This document shows positions 17,844 through 26,165 of a stretch of 64,000 bases of DNA, piece after piece. Below the pieces are notes generated by a model. The model saw only the letters and a list, made by a program, of their open reading frames with translations. It had not been told where the DNA came from and made no database searches. The translations under genes and the position numbers were made by a program. Location of the stretch: assembly GCF_963675305.1 (NCBI RefSeq), contig NZ_OY776147.1, positions 2,852,001 through 2,916,000 of the forward strand, given 5' to 3'. The stretch is from an uncultured Hyphomonas sp. GTDB taxonomy: Bacteria > Pseudomonadota > Alphaproteobacteria > Caulobacterales > Hyphomonadaceae. The first letter of the stretch is position 1, and each line of letters starts with the position of its first letter.

Positions 17844-18548
17844 ATGGTAATGGCCTTAGACAACATCTGGCAGATACTGGCCGACAATGTCGGGACGGTC
17901 GTGACGGTGGTGTCGGCCATTGCCGCCGTGATCGGCGCGCTTGCCAGCCGGGCCGAAACCCGCAAGCAGCGGCAGCTGCGCACCGAGCAATTGCGCCAGA
18001 CCATCGACAGTTCCAGCCTCGACTGGGGCAATGCCGCCATCGATACGCTGGCGCGGGCGGCGATGCTGGCCCGCACCCGGCACCTGCACGGGAATGAAGG
18101 CGCCTTCCAGACCGCCCGGGCGGCCACGCTGATCAATCTGACCTCCCTGATCGACCGGGGCCGCATGTTCTTTCCCAATCTCGACGAGCACAAGAAAGGC
18201 GCGGAGAAAGACGGCGCCTATCGCGGCTCGCGCCCGCCGATTCTCGATGCGATGGTCTGGGTTCACTGTGAAATCAAGGCGCTGACCCGTGAGGGCGGCC
18301 CCACCGGCGACAACAGCGCGGACTTCATCGATGAATGCCGCCGCCTGGTTGTGTCCGAGCTGCAGGCCCATCTCGATCCGCGCCGCCTGAACCAGGTGGT
18401 CGGGCGCTATGACGGGCAGACCCGTACCCATCAGACGCAGGCCATCGACCGTGCTGAGTCCCTCAGGCAGCAACTCTTGACTCGGCGTCCCGGGGTCTCC
18501 ATCGACAACCCAACCCGCCACCCAGAACAGCCGGAGACTGTACAATGA
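17844..18548 (+). CDS. unknown single-pass membrane protein inside the ilv operon
   Basis: The 234-residue protein has one N-terminal helix (about 12-36, VVTVVSAIAAVIGALA) and then a soluble, charged, helical domain with no motif I know. It sits between ilvB and ilvN and its stop overlaps the ilvN start (ATGA), so it is translationally coupled to a core biosynthetic gene. The organisation of a short TM helix plus a domain resembles many DUF4760-like proteins, but I cannot assign it. Start 17844 (ATG GTA ATG) or 17850 are equivalent in support. Confidence 0.8.
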   Translation: MVMALDNIWQILADNVGTVVTVVSAIAAVIGALASRAETRKQRQLRTEQLRQTIDSSSLDWGNAAIDTLARAAMLARTRHLHGNEGAFQTARAATLINLTSLIDRGRMFFPNLDEHKKGAEKDGAYRGSRPPILDAMVWVHCEIKALTREGGPTGDNSADFIDECRRLVVSELQAHLDPRRLNQVVGRYDGQTRTHQTQAIDRAESLRQQLLTRRPGVSIDNPTRHPEQPETVQ

Positions 18549-19126
18549 GCGACGGATCCGGAGCCCCCGCCTCCAACGGCCCGCAAAGCGGACCGAAGTC
18601 CGCCTACTTCCTCAATCACGAGGATGAAGCCGTTGAGCGCCGTACGCTGGCCGTGCTGGTCGACAACGAACCGGGCGTGCTCGCCCGTGTCGTCGGCCTG
18701 TTTTCCGGACGCGGCTATAACATCGACAGCCTGACCGTGGCCGAAGTGGATTCCTCCAGCCATCAGTCGCGTATCACTATCGTCACCCAGGGCACGCCTC
18801 ACATCCTGGAACAGATCGAAGCCCACCTGATGCGCCTCGTGCCGGTCGGCGAAGTCGTGGACATCACCAAGTCGAAGCGCGGCATTGAGCGTGAGCTCGC
18901 CCTCGTCAAAGTGGCCGGCACCGGCGAAAAACGCGTCGAAGCACTGCGCATCGCCCAGATCTTCCGCGCCAGTGTGATCGACACGACAAATGAAAGCTTC
19001 ATCTTCGAGATCACCGGCGCCTCCGACAAGATCAGCCAGTTCGTGGACCTGATGACCCCGCTCGGCCTCGTCGAGGTCAGCCGTACTGGCGTTCTCTCCA
19101 TCAAGCGCGGGAAGGAAAAGGGATGA
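18545..19126 (+). CDS. ilvN: acetolactate synthase, small regulatory subunit
   Basis: The regulatory subunit activates IlvB and confers valine feedback inhibition. The 193-residue protein has an N-terminal ACT domain starting RRTLAVLVDNEPGVLARVVGLF with RGYNIDSLTV, and a C-terminal ACT-like domain (about 105-185). A roughly 28-residue polar extension precedes the ACT domain. The start overlaps the previous gene, and the stop overlaps the next start (ATGATG), so three genes are tightly coupled. Confidence 0.94.
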   Translation: MSDGSGAPASNGPQSGPKSAYFLNHEDEAVERRTLAVLVDNEPGVLARVVGLFSGRGYNIDSLTVAEVDSSSHQSRITIVTQGTPHILEQIEAHLMRLVPVGEVVDITKSKRGIERELALVKVAGTGEKRVEALRIAQIFRASVIDTTNESFIFEITGASDKISQFVDLMTPLGLVEVSRTGVLSIKRGKEKG

Positions 19127-19782
19127 TGCGCCGCCTCTTCGCCCTTCCCCTGCTGGCAGCCTGTTTCGCTACGCCTGCGCTGGCCGAACCGCCGATGCCG
19201 GAAAGCTGCAAGCCGCGCGTCGCCGGTGTCGCGCTGGCTGTCGCCGACGAGGCCGGCAAGGCCCAGCTGGCCTGCGATGTGGACCGGGCGGCGATCTATG
19301 AAAGCCGCGCTGACGCGATCTTCGGGCCGGTCACCGATCCGCTCGTCAGCGTGGTCGATACTGCGATCTCCCCCAGCGGAGCAGTCTATGTTTACGCCGT
19401 CAGCGACGTGCAGGGGGCGATGGTCCTCAATGCCCGCTCGGTGCCGGCCGATATGGAACAGCCCGGCAATGTGCCGGTCTGCCAGCTGCAGACGCTGATG
19501 CCGGACGATGCGGCCGCGCAGGTCTCGATCGCGCTGTTGCAGGCGGCCTCGCCGGACCTGCCCGGCTATGCCGAGCGGATGGAAGTCGTGGTCAATCCGG
19601 ACGGATCGCACCGGTCTGTCCTGCTGCTCGATTCCCATGACGTGGTCAGCCGTGTGCAGACCGCCAGCGGGACACGCAATTTCTCCCGCCACATCCGCCA
19701 GAGCGACGATGTGGCGAAACTCAACGAATTGATCATTGGCGTTGCCAATGTCAGCAGCGGCTGGGACTGCAACGCCCCCTGA
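19123..19782 (+). CDS. unknown secreted protein in the ilv operon
   Basis: The 219-residue precursor has a signal peptide (MMRRLFALPLLAACFATPALA) with likely cleavage after PALA. A cysteine in the core (LLAACF) does not fit a lipobox well. The mature part is rich in Asp and Val with pairs of cysteines but no recognised domain. ATG 19123 overlaps the ilvN stop; ATG 19126 is an alternative. A periplasmic protein between ilvN and ilvC is unexpected. Function is unknown. Confidence 0.75.
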   Translation: MMRRLFALPLLAACFATPALAEPPMPESCKPRVAGVALAVADEAGKAQLACDVDRAAIYESRADAIFGPVTDPLVSVVDTAISPSGAVYVYAVSDVQGAMVLNARSVPADMEQPGNVPVCQLQTLMPDDAAAQVSIALLQAASPDLPGYAERMEVVVNPDGSHRSVLLLDSHDVVSRVQTASGTRNFSRHIRQSDDVAKLNELIIGVANVSSGWDCNAP

Positions 19783-19832
19783 CCGCCTCATCCCTATCCA
19801 GAACAACCCCCGACGGAGCCGAACGGAATCCC

Positions 19833-20852
19833 ATGAAAGTCTATTACGAGCAGGACGCAGATCTCGCCCTCATCCAGAGCAAGAAAGTGGCCGTGGTCGG
19901 CTATGGCAGCCAGGGCCATGCCCATGTGCTGAACATGCGCGACAGCGGTGTGAAACAGGTCAAGGTCGCCCTCCAGGAGGGCTCGGCTAGCCGCAAGAAG
20001 GCAGAGGCCGAAGGCCTTGAAGTGGTCACCCCGGCCGAGGCCACCCAGTGGGCCGACGTCGTCATGATCCTCGTGCCGGACGAAAAGCAGGCCGTGCTTT
20101 ACGCCAACGAGATCGAGCCGCACCTGCGCGCCGGCCAGCACATCATGTTCGGCCACGGCTTCAACGTGCACTACAATTTGATCCGCCCGCGCGCCGATGT
20201 CGACGTGTCGCTGTCGGCCCCGAAAGGCCCCGGCCACACGCTGCGCGCGCAATACCAGATGGGCTTCGGCCTGCCCGGCCTCGTCGCCATCCATCAGGAT
20301 GCGAGTGGCACCGCGAAAGACGTTGCCCTCTCCTATTCGAAAGCCATCGGCAACACCCGCGCCGGCGTGATCGAAACCTCGTTCCGTGAAGAGACCGAAA
20401 CCGACCTCTTCGGCGAGCAGGCAGTTCTCTGCGGCGGGATCGTCGAGCTGATCAAGGCTGGTTACGAAACGCTGGTCGAAGCTGGCTACGCGCCGGAAAT
20501 GGCCTATTTCGAATGCCTTCACGAGACCAAGCTGATCGTCGACCTGATCTATGAAGGCGGCATCGCCAACATGAACTACTCGATCTCGAACACGGCCGAG
20601 TATGGCGAGTATGTCTCCGGTCCGCGTATCGTGGATTCCGAAGCCAAGGCGAACATGAAGAAAGTTCTGGAAGACATCCAGAACGGCACCTTCGCCCGCA
20701 ACTGGGTGCTGGAAAACCAGGCTGGCGCCCCGGGCTTCAACGCCATGCGCCAGCGCATGAACAGCCACCCGATCGAGGAAGTCGGCGAAAAGCTGCGCGG
20801 CATGATGCACTGGGCCCAGAACGACCGCCTGGTCGACAAGTCGCGGAACTAA
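19833..20852 (+). CDS. ilvC: ketol-acid reductoisomerase (class I)
   Basis: IlvC isomerises and reduces acetolactate or acetohydroxybutyrate with NADPH and Mg2+. The 339-residue length is that of class I enzymes. The Rossmann motif VVGYGSQGHAHVLN is near residues 19-32, and the metal ligands lie in ETETDLFGEQAVLCGG and in the helical C-terminal domain (FECLHETKLIVDL). It closes the ilv cluster. A hairpin without a T-tract follows the stop. Confidence 0.96.
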   Translation: MKVYYEQDADLALIQSKKVAVVGYGSQGHAHVLNMRDSGVKQVKVALQEGSASRKKAEAEGLEVVTPAEATQWADVVMILVPDEKQAVLYANEIEPHLRAGQHIMFGHGFNVHYNLIRPRADVDVSLSAPKGPGHTLRAQYQMGFGLPGLVAIHQDASGTAKDVALSYSKAIGNTRAGVIETSFREETETDLFGEQAVLCGGIVELIKAGYETLVEAGYAPEMAYFECLHETKLIVDLIYEGGIANMNYSISNTAEYGEYVSGPRIVDSEAKANMKKVLEDIQNGTFARNWVLENQAGAPGFNAMRQRMNSHPIEEVGEKLRGMMHWAQNDRLVDKSRN

Positions 20853-20860
20853 TGCCCTCG

Positions 20861-20893
20861 CGCCCCCGTTCAAACGCTGTTAGAGCGGGGGCG
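20861..20893 (+). promoter_or_regulatory. GC hairpin between ilvC and the next gene
   Basis: CGCCCCCG (20861-20868) pairs perfectly with CGGGGGCG (20886-20893) around a 17-base loop. It could stop or stabilise the ilvC transcript, but there is no T-tract. Its last base is the G of the GTG start of the following gene, so it may also limit translation of that gene. Confidence 0.45.
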
Positions 20894-21771
20894 TGACCTC
20901 CACAGATCCGATTCTTGTAGCCGGAGTGAACCGCCCACTGGGGGCGTGGATCGCGCTGGATCTTGCTGAGCGCGGCTACAAGGTTGTCGGCACACGGCGC
21001 CATCCCGATGTGGATCTCGATGCCCGCATGCAGGCCGCCGGGATTGAGCTGGCCCCCCTCGACCTGACAGACCTGGATGCGATCAGCGCCCTGGCGCCCC
21101 AGCCTTCCAGCGTCATCCTGACACCGATCCTGTCGGTCTCCGCCCCGGCCGCACGCGCTTTCCATGCCGGGGGCGTGACGCGCGGCGTCGTCTTTTCCTC
21201 GAACAATGTCGCCATCGTCGGCGAAGACCCCGTCTATGACCGGCTGCGCGCGGCAGAGGCGGACATTCTGGAGAACGCACCCGGCTGGGCCATTCTGCGG
21301 CCGACAATGATCTATGGTTATCCGGGAGACGGAAACCTGTCGCGCCTGCTGCGAATGCTGGCGCGCCTGCCAGTGTTTCCCCGTCTCGGCTCGGGCGAGG
21401 CGACCCAGCAACCGATCCATGTTGAAGACCTTGCCCGCCTGGCCGCAGCGCTGGTCGCGGGCGAATGGAATGCGACCGGCCTCCTCGCTGTCGGCGGTCC
21501 GCAGATCTTGTCCCATCGGGAACTGATCGCAACGGCCCGGCGGGCGACCGGGCGCGGCGGTATCGACCTGCCGGTACCGCTGGGGCCGGTCCGGGCGGTT
21601 GTGTCCCTGCTGACCGGGCTTGGCCTGAAATTGCCGCTCAGCCCCGCGCAACTGGCGCGGATAGACCTCGACAAGGCCGCCGTGAACCCGGCTGACATTC
21701 CGGCCGGGATCCGCCCGCAGGTCATGCCGGAGGAAGGCCTGACGCGCCTCGCCCTCGACCTCAATATTTAA
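20893..21771 (+). CDS. NAD(P)-binding Rossmann-fold protein (atypical SDR / epimerase-like)
   Basis: The 292-residue protein has an N-terminal dinucleotide motif variant, VAGVNRPLGAWIALDLAERG, with acidic or basic selection residues in GTRRHPDVD, and a body like NDUFA9/NmrA-type atypical SDRs (ILRPTMIYGYPGDGN, PIHVEDLARL). The YxxxK catalytic pair of classical SDRs is not evident. The start is GTG 20893, overlapped by a hairpin. Its stop overlaps that of the lysozyme gene on the other strand. Substrate is unknown. Confidence 0.75.
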   Translation: MTSTDPILVAGVNRPLGAWIALDLAERGYKVVGTRRHPDVDLDARMQAAGIELAPLDLTDLDAISALAPQPSSVILTPILSVSAPAARAFHAGGVTRGVVFSSNNVAIVGEDPVYDRLRAAEADILENAPGWAILRPTMIYGYPGDGNLSRLLRMLARLPVFPRLGSGEATQQPIHVEDLARLAAALVAGEWNATGLLAVGGPQILSHRELIATARRATGRGGIDLPVPLGPVRAVVSLLTGLGLKLPLSPAQLARIDLDKAAVNPADIPAGIRPQVMPEEGLTRLALDLNI

Positions 21772-22439
21772 GGCGTGCCGGGTACGCGGTTGAGATCCAC
21801 AAACCCGTCCACCCCGGGCACCTGCCCTTTCATCGAATACTGCCAGATCAGCACATCGCCCTCCGGCGGACCGGACAGGCTGCGCATCCAGACCGGATGA
21901 CGGGGAAAATGCCCGGCCAGCCAGTCACGATGGAATTCCGGTGTCGTGTAGAGCACGGGCGGGGCGCCATATTCGGTTTCAAGCGCATCCAGAAACGCTC
22001 TGATCTCCGCCCGGACGGCCTCTATGGACCCGTCCGGCGTGCAATTATGGGCGTATTCCAGATCGACTGCCGGGGGCAGCGTGCCTTCGCGCACTTCGAC
22101 CGACTGGATGAAATTCTCCGCCTGCGCCGCGCCGTTCCGGCAGAGAAGGTAGAAATGATAGGCGCCGACATGCCAGCCCCGCTCGCTGGCCGCCAGCCAG
22201 TTCTCCTGAAACCGTGTATCCTTCCAGTCGCGCCCTTCAGTGGCTTTCAGGTAGACGAAATCGAGCGGGGCGCTACTGAGCGCGTCCCAGTTCACCCGGC
22301 CATTGTGGTGGGAAAGGTCGATCCCTTCATTGCCGGGGGCGAATGGGCCGCCTTCTGCCGTCGCTGCGACAGGCCCGGCAGGCCCTGAGCAGGCGGAAAC
22401 AGCCAGTAAAGCGGCGGCGATCAGGCAGGTGAAACGCAT
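21768..22439 (-). CDS. GH25-type lysozyme (N,O-diacetylmuramidase) lipoprotein
   Basis: The 223-residue precursor has a lipobox-like signal peptide (LLAVSACSG) and a glycoside hydrolase family 25 domain: GIDLSHHNGRVNWD with the first catalytic Asp region, FVYLKATEGRDWKDTRF, GAYHFYLLC and PPAVDLEY with the second acidic pair. It should cleave the MurNAc-GlcNAc bond of peptidoglycan from the outer-membrane side. It is divergent from a bactofilin gene, a scaffold that often recruits cell-wall enzymes. The ATG at 22439 opens the signal peptide. Confidence 0.88.
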   Translation of the reverse strand: MRFTCLIAAALLAVSACSGPAGPVAATAEGGPFAPGNEGIDLSHHNGRVNWDALSSAPLDFVYLKATEGRDWKDTRFQENWLAASERGWHVGAYHFYLLCRNGAAQAENFIQSVEVREGTLPPAVDLEYAHNCTPDGSIEAVRAEIRAFLDALETEYGAPPVLYTTPEFHRDWLAGHFPRHPVWMRSLSGPPEGDVLIWQYSMKGQVPGVDGFVDLNRVPGTP

Positions 22440-22617
22440 ATCCTGATCCAATCCCCTGTCTCCGGCACCCTTGCGGCCTGCCCGCGGCCAATTCGGGGCA
22501 AAACCCCCGGCTGAAAGCCCACGCACACCAAATTTGCCCTGAAATCAACAGGTTCGAAGGTTCGGGCACAATCCCTGCATAGACGCGCTGATAGACAAGA
22601 GAAGGGCTTAGACCTCC

Positions 22618-23148
22618 ATGGCACCTGCAGACAAAATGCGCGGCGGAGAACCGGCAAACCTGATCCTGAAGGGCACGACGCTTGATGGCGACCTGCAGTT
22701 CGGAGCCCAGCTGGTCGTTGCCGGCCTGGTCAAAGGCAACATCCGCTGCGAAAGCATGCTGATCATCGAACGGGGCGGCCGCGTTGAGGGCCGTATCGAA
22801 GCCCCGGTCATCATCGTGCATGGTGAGCTGGCAGGCACGGTGCTCGCGACCCAGTCGATCGAGATCTGGTCGGGCGCAACAGTCGGCGGAGACGTCGCTG
22901 CACGGTCTGTCCGGGTCGATGAAGGCGCCATGCTGACAGCCAACCTTCTGATTGCCGCTGACCTGCCGGAACATCTCGGCCCGCCGGAGCCGGCGCAGAC
23001 CCCGTCTCAGGCCCCGAAAGCGGAAGAGACCGCCCCGGTGGCCGCAACGCAGCCGGTGACCCCGCCCGTCACGCGTTCGCAGCCGGCTGCGCCGATGTCG
23101 CCGCCTGCCTCGTTCCTGTCCCCCGGCCCGGCAACGGACCGCGGCTAG
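22618..23148 (+). CDS. bactofilin (polymer-forming cytoskeletal protein)
   Basis: Bactofilins assemble nucleotide-free filaments on the membrane and position cell-wall enzymes, for example at the stalk of Caulobacterales. The 176-residue protein has a short N-terminal tail, the right-handed beta-helix domain (about 15-120) with its regular G-D-L/G-x-V repeats (DGDLQFGAQLVVAGLVKGNI, VEGRIEAPVIIVHGELAGTV) and a Pro/Ala-rich unstructured tail. It is divergent from a GH25 lysozyme. I do not assign BacA versus other paralogues. Confidence 0.9.
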   Translation: MAPADKMRGGEPANLILKGTTLDGDLQFGAQLVVAGLVKGNIRCESMLIIERGGRVEGRIEAPVIIVHGELAGTVLATQSIEIWSGATVGGDVAARSVRVDEGAMLTANLLIAADLPEHLGPPEPAQTPSQAPKAEETAPVAATQPVTPPVTRSQPAAPMSPPASFLSPGPATDRG

Positions 23149-23169
23149 GAGACGAGGCCTCGCAGCGGA

Positions 23170-23766
23170 TCAGCCGCCGCGCATGTCTTTCAGGCGTTCG
23201 AACGCAACGGAATCAGGGTCATAGGCGCCCAGCTCGTCGAGCCGGGTGCAGGCCCATTCATAATCGCGGTTACAGGCATCCTGCAGGATGCGCGTGCCTT
23301 CCGGCACGTTCTTGGCGCCGCCCGTTCCGGTGAACAGCATGTTGCCATACCCGGCACAGCCGCTGACTTCATCAAGGTCGCAAGACTCCTTGTAGAGGCT
23401 GCGCGCCTTCACCGGATCGGCGTCCATCCCGCGTCCCAGCATGGTCATATAGGCCAGCGTCGCGCATCCTTTGCCATTGTCGCCCTTGCAGGCGCGCTCA
23501 TAGGCTTTCAGCGCCAGACCGTAATCCTGTGTGCCGCCAGTGCCCTTGCGATAGGAATCGCCCGCGGTCACGCAGGCCTCATAGTCGCGGGCCGCGCAGG
23601 CCGTGTTGGCTTCCTGCCGGGCGGCACGTTGTTCAGCGAATGTCTCTTTGGCGTTTTCCAGCGCGATCTCGGCCTGGGATCGCTCAACCCGGCCATACTG
23701 GGCGGCGGCCGGCAGGGCGATGGCGCAACAGGTCAGCGCGGCGGCAATCAGAGGGGAGCGTAGCAT
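23170..23766 (-). CDS. secreted Sel1-like repeat protein
   Basis: The 198-residue precursor has a signal peptide (MLRSPLIAAALTCCAIALPAAA) and at least three Sel1/TPR-like repeats, seen as ACAARDYEACVTAGDSYRKG, ERACKGDNGKGCATLAYMTM and YKESCDLDEVSGCAGYGNML, each with paired cysteines that could be disulfide-bonded. Such repeats mediate protein contacts. ATG 23766 was chosen because it opens the signal peptide. Partner and role are unknown. It converges with the bactofilin gene. Confidence 0.8.
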   Translation of the reverse strand: MLRSPLIAAALTCCAIALPAAAQYGRVERSQAEIALENAKETFAEQRAARQEANTACAARDYEACVTAGDSYRKGTGGTQDYGLALKAYERACKGDNGKGCATLAYMTMLGRGMDADPVKARSLYKESCDLDEVSGCAGYGNMLFTGTGGAKNVPEGTRILQDACNRDYEWACTRLDELGAYDPDSVAFERLKDMRGG

Positions 23767-23943
23767 GGGGTCTGCCCTTCCTAAGTCATTGTTCCGGCTT
23801 TGATATAGGGACCGGGCCATGGGGTCACCAAGACTTTACCGGCTTAAGCTTTCTTAACCTGCGATTGTCCTTGCTGCCTCTCCTGCCGCGAGGCAGTATT
23901 CCCTGATAAAAAAGCGCGATCGGATCAAAAGGGAGATTTCCGT

Positions 23944-24915
23944 ATGGCCGCACAGGACCAGGCCCCGATCGGATCGGGATTTCACGACAAATCGACAGCT
24001 GCCGAAGTGATCGAAGGGATCGACCTTTCCGGCAAGAACGCCGTGGTCACCGGCGGCTATTCCGGCATCGGACTGGAAACCGTCCGGGCATTGGCCTCGG
24101 CTGGCGCCCGCGTGACCGTCCCGGCCCGGCGGCTCGACACGGCCGAAGCGGCGCTGGCTGAAATCCCCGGCGATATCGAGATCGCGGCGATGGACCTGGC
24201 AGACCTTGCCAGTGTCGAGAAATTCGCCCGCGAATATGACGAGACCGGGCGCGGCCTCGACATCCTGATCAACAATGCCGGCATCATGGCCTGCCCGCTC
24301 GCCCGGGTCGGCCCCGGCTGGGAAAGCCAGTTCGGCATCAACCATCTCGGACACATGGCGATGAGCCTCGCCCTCGCCCCCGCCATGCAGCGCACGGAGA
24401 ATGCGCGCCTCGTCGCCCTCTCCTCCATCGGCCATGCCCGCTCGGATATTATCTGGGACGACCCGAACTATAATGAACGCGCCTATGACAAATGGGAGGC
24501 CTACGGACAGGCGAAGACCGCCGACGCGCTGTTTGCCCTCGGCGTCGACCGGCGCGGGCGCGACATCGGCATCCGCGCTTTCTCGGTCCATCCCGGCGGC
24601 ATTTTCACCCCGCTGCAACGCCACCTGCCGGAAGAAGAAATGGTCGCGCTTGGCTGGAAAGCACCGGACGGGTCCATCCCGCCCATGGTGCAGGAACGGT
24701 TCAAGGCACCGGAACAAGGCGCCTCGACGACGGTCTGGGCGGCCACGTCGCCCAAGCTTGAAGGCCGCGGCGGCGTCTATTGCGAAGATTGCGATATCGC
24801 ACAACTGGCCACAGACTCCAGCGAGCGCTGGGAACATGTCCGCGCCTGGGCCTGCGACGACGAACGCGCAGAACGCCTGTGGGAAATGAGCGAAAAAATG
24901 CTGGCGGATGCCTGA
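23944..24915 (+). CDS. short-chain dehydrogenase/reductase
   Basis: This is a 323-residue NAD(P)(H)-dependent oxidoreductase. The cofactor motif TGGYSGIG lies at residues 36-43, followed by ILINNAGIMA, the catalytic Ser in LSSIGH and the YGQAK (Tyr-x3-Lys) pair. The long N-terminal part and total length resemble the retinol-dehydrogenase/WWOX-like group. An insertion between the Ser and Tyr (SDIIWDDPNYNERAYDKW) matches that group. Substrate is unknown. The methyltransferase-like lipoprotein gene starts 35 bases downstream. Confidence 0.88.
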   Translation: MAAQDQAPIGSGFHDKSTAAEVIEGIDLSGKNAVVTGGYSGIGLETVRALASAGARVTVPARRLDTAEAALAEIPGDIEIAAMDLADLASVEKFAREYDETGRGLDILINNAGIMACPLARVGPGWESQFGINHLGHMAMSLALAPAMQRTENARLVALSSIGHARSDIIWDDPNYNERAYDKWEAYGQAKTADALFALGVDRRGRDIGIRAFSVHPGGIFTPLQRHLPEEEMVALGWKAPDGSIPPMVQERFKAPEQGASTTVWAATSPKLEGRGGVYCEDCDIAQLATDSSERWEHVRAWACDDERAERLWEMSEKMLADA

Positions 24916-24949
24916 TCCGGAGACGGATCACCCTGAGGAGGACAGGAAC

Positions 24950-25783
24950 ATGAAACAGATCGCACTACTCAGCCTGGCCGGCGCGCTGCTGGCCGCCTGC
25001 GCCACACCAGCCGCTGCCCCCGCACCGGAGGCCCCTGCCGCTGCACCGGAAACGCCTGCGATGCCGGAGGCCCCTACCCCGAAAGTGGCACCAGGCGGCT
25101 TTGATTATGAGAGCGTATTCCGCCAGGATGACCGGCCCGAGCAGGACTATGAACTCTACCCGGTGCGCAAATCCATCGAAGTTCTGTCCTTCGCCGGTGT
25201 CATGCCGGGCATGACAATTGTCGAAATGGAAGCCGGCGACGGTTTCTATACCGAGCTTCTGTCCCGCGTCGCCGGGCCGGACGGCAAGGTCTATATGCAG
25301 AACCCGCCCTCGTTTAAAAACTTCCTCGGCGACTCCGTCTCGAAACGGGTCGACGGGCGGCTGCTGAATGTCCAGATCGTGGAAAGCGCCTTCGACAATC
25401 TCTCGAATGTTCCGGACGCCAATGCTGACATCGTCACCTGGTTCCTCGGCCCGCACGAGCTCTGGTACACGCCACAGGGCGAGCCGGAAGGCGTGCTCGG
25501 CGACCCGGACATGACCTTTGACGAAATCGCCCGCGTCCTGAAGCCGGGCGGCCATCTGGTTGTTCTGGATCACATGGCCCCGGCCGGGTCGCCCCCCACA
25601 ACAGGCGGAGACACACACCGGATCGACAAGGCCATCATCGTCGCCCTGGCCGCAGATCATGGCCTGACGCTGGTCGATGAGAGCGACATCCTCGCCAATC
25701 CGGACGATGATGGCACCGTGCAGGTGTTCGACCCGACTGTACGGCGCAAGACGGATCGCTTCCTGCTGAAATTCGCCAAATAG
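24950..25783 (+). CDS. class I SAM methyltransferase-like lipoprotein
   Basis: The 277-residue protein begins with a lipobox (LLAACA, Cys near residue 16), then a Pro/Ala linker rich in APE repeats and a methyltransferase fold: VMPGMTIVEMEAGDGFYTELL (motif I), and FDEIARVLKPGGHLVVLDH (motif IV/post I). Methyltransferase-like domains exported across the membrane are known in this phylum but have no SAM supply there, so it may not be catalytic. GAGGAGGAC precedes the ATG at 24950. Confidence 0.8.
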   Translation: MKQIALLSLAGALLAACATPAAAPAPEAPAAAPETPAMPEAPTPKVAPGGFDYESVFRQDDRPEQDYELYPVRKSIEVLSFAGVMPGMTIVEMEAGDGFYTELLSRVAGPDGKVYMQNPPSFKNFLGDSVSKRVDGRLLNVQIVESAFDNLSNVPDANADIVTWFLGPHELWYTPQGEPEGVLGDPDMTFDEIARVLKPGGHLVVLDHMAPAGSPPTTGGDTHRIDKAIIVALAADHGLTLVDESDILANPDDDGTVQVFDPTVRRKTDRFLLKFAK

Positions 25784-25845
25784 GCGTATCTGGCACAGAA
25801 CATGCATGTTTCCGGGGGAATCTGGTCTAGCCCGGGAGTTGTGCC

Positions 25846-26145
25846 ATGTCCGCCATCCGTTTTATCGCCGTCAGCCTCGCCGCCGCGAGCGTTGCCCTGC
25901 CCGTTCTTGCTGCTGAAGACAGCGGCCTGCGCGGCCGTCTGGAGGCTGATTTCCTGCCAAAAACCGATACTGCCGAGGATGCCCCGGCCGTCATGGATAC
26001 GGTTGTGGTGACAGAGGCCGACAGTTCAGACCTTCTGGTCTCGAAACCGGCTGTGCTGCGCTATGACGTGGCGCCGGAAGTTCCGGCCCGTGTCGTGGCT
26101 GAGACCCGCGGCCAGGATCCCGAACGGGCCGTCGAAGCGCGCTAG
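25846..26145 (+). CDS. small secreted protein of unknown function
   Basis: The 99-residue frame has a clear signal peptide (MSAIRFIAVSLAAASVALPVLA, cleavage after VLA) and a short acidic mature part with no domain that I know. Phrases such as MDTVVVTEA resemble the start of TonB-dependent plug regions, but the protein is far too short for a receptor. It converges with the DivL-like gene. Codon use is like its neighbours, which supports a real gene. Confidence 0.6.
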   Translation: MSAIRFIAVSLAAASVALPVLAAEDSGLRGRLEADFLPKTDTAEDAPAVMDTVVVTEADSSDLLVSKPAVLRYDVAPEVPARVVAETRGQDPERAVEAR

Positions 26146-26165
26146 GCCCTGCGCTGGCGTTCGTC

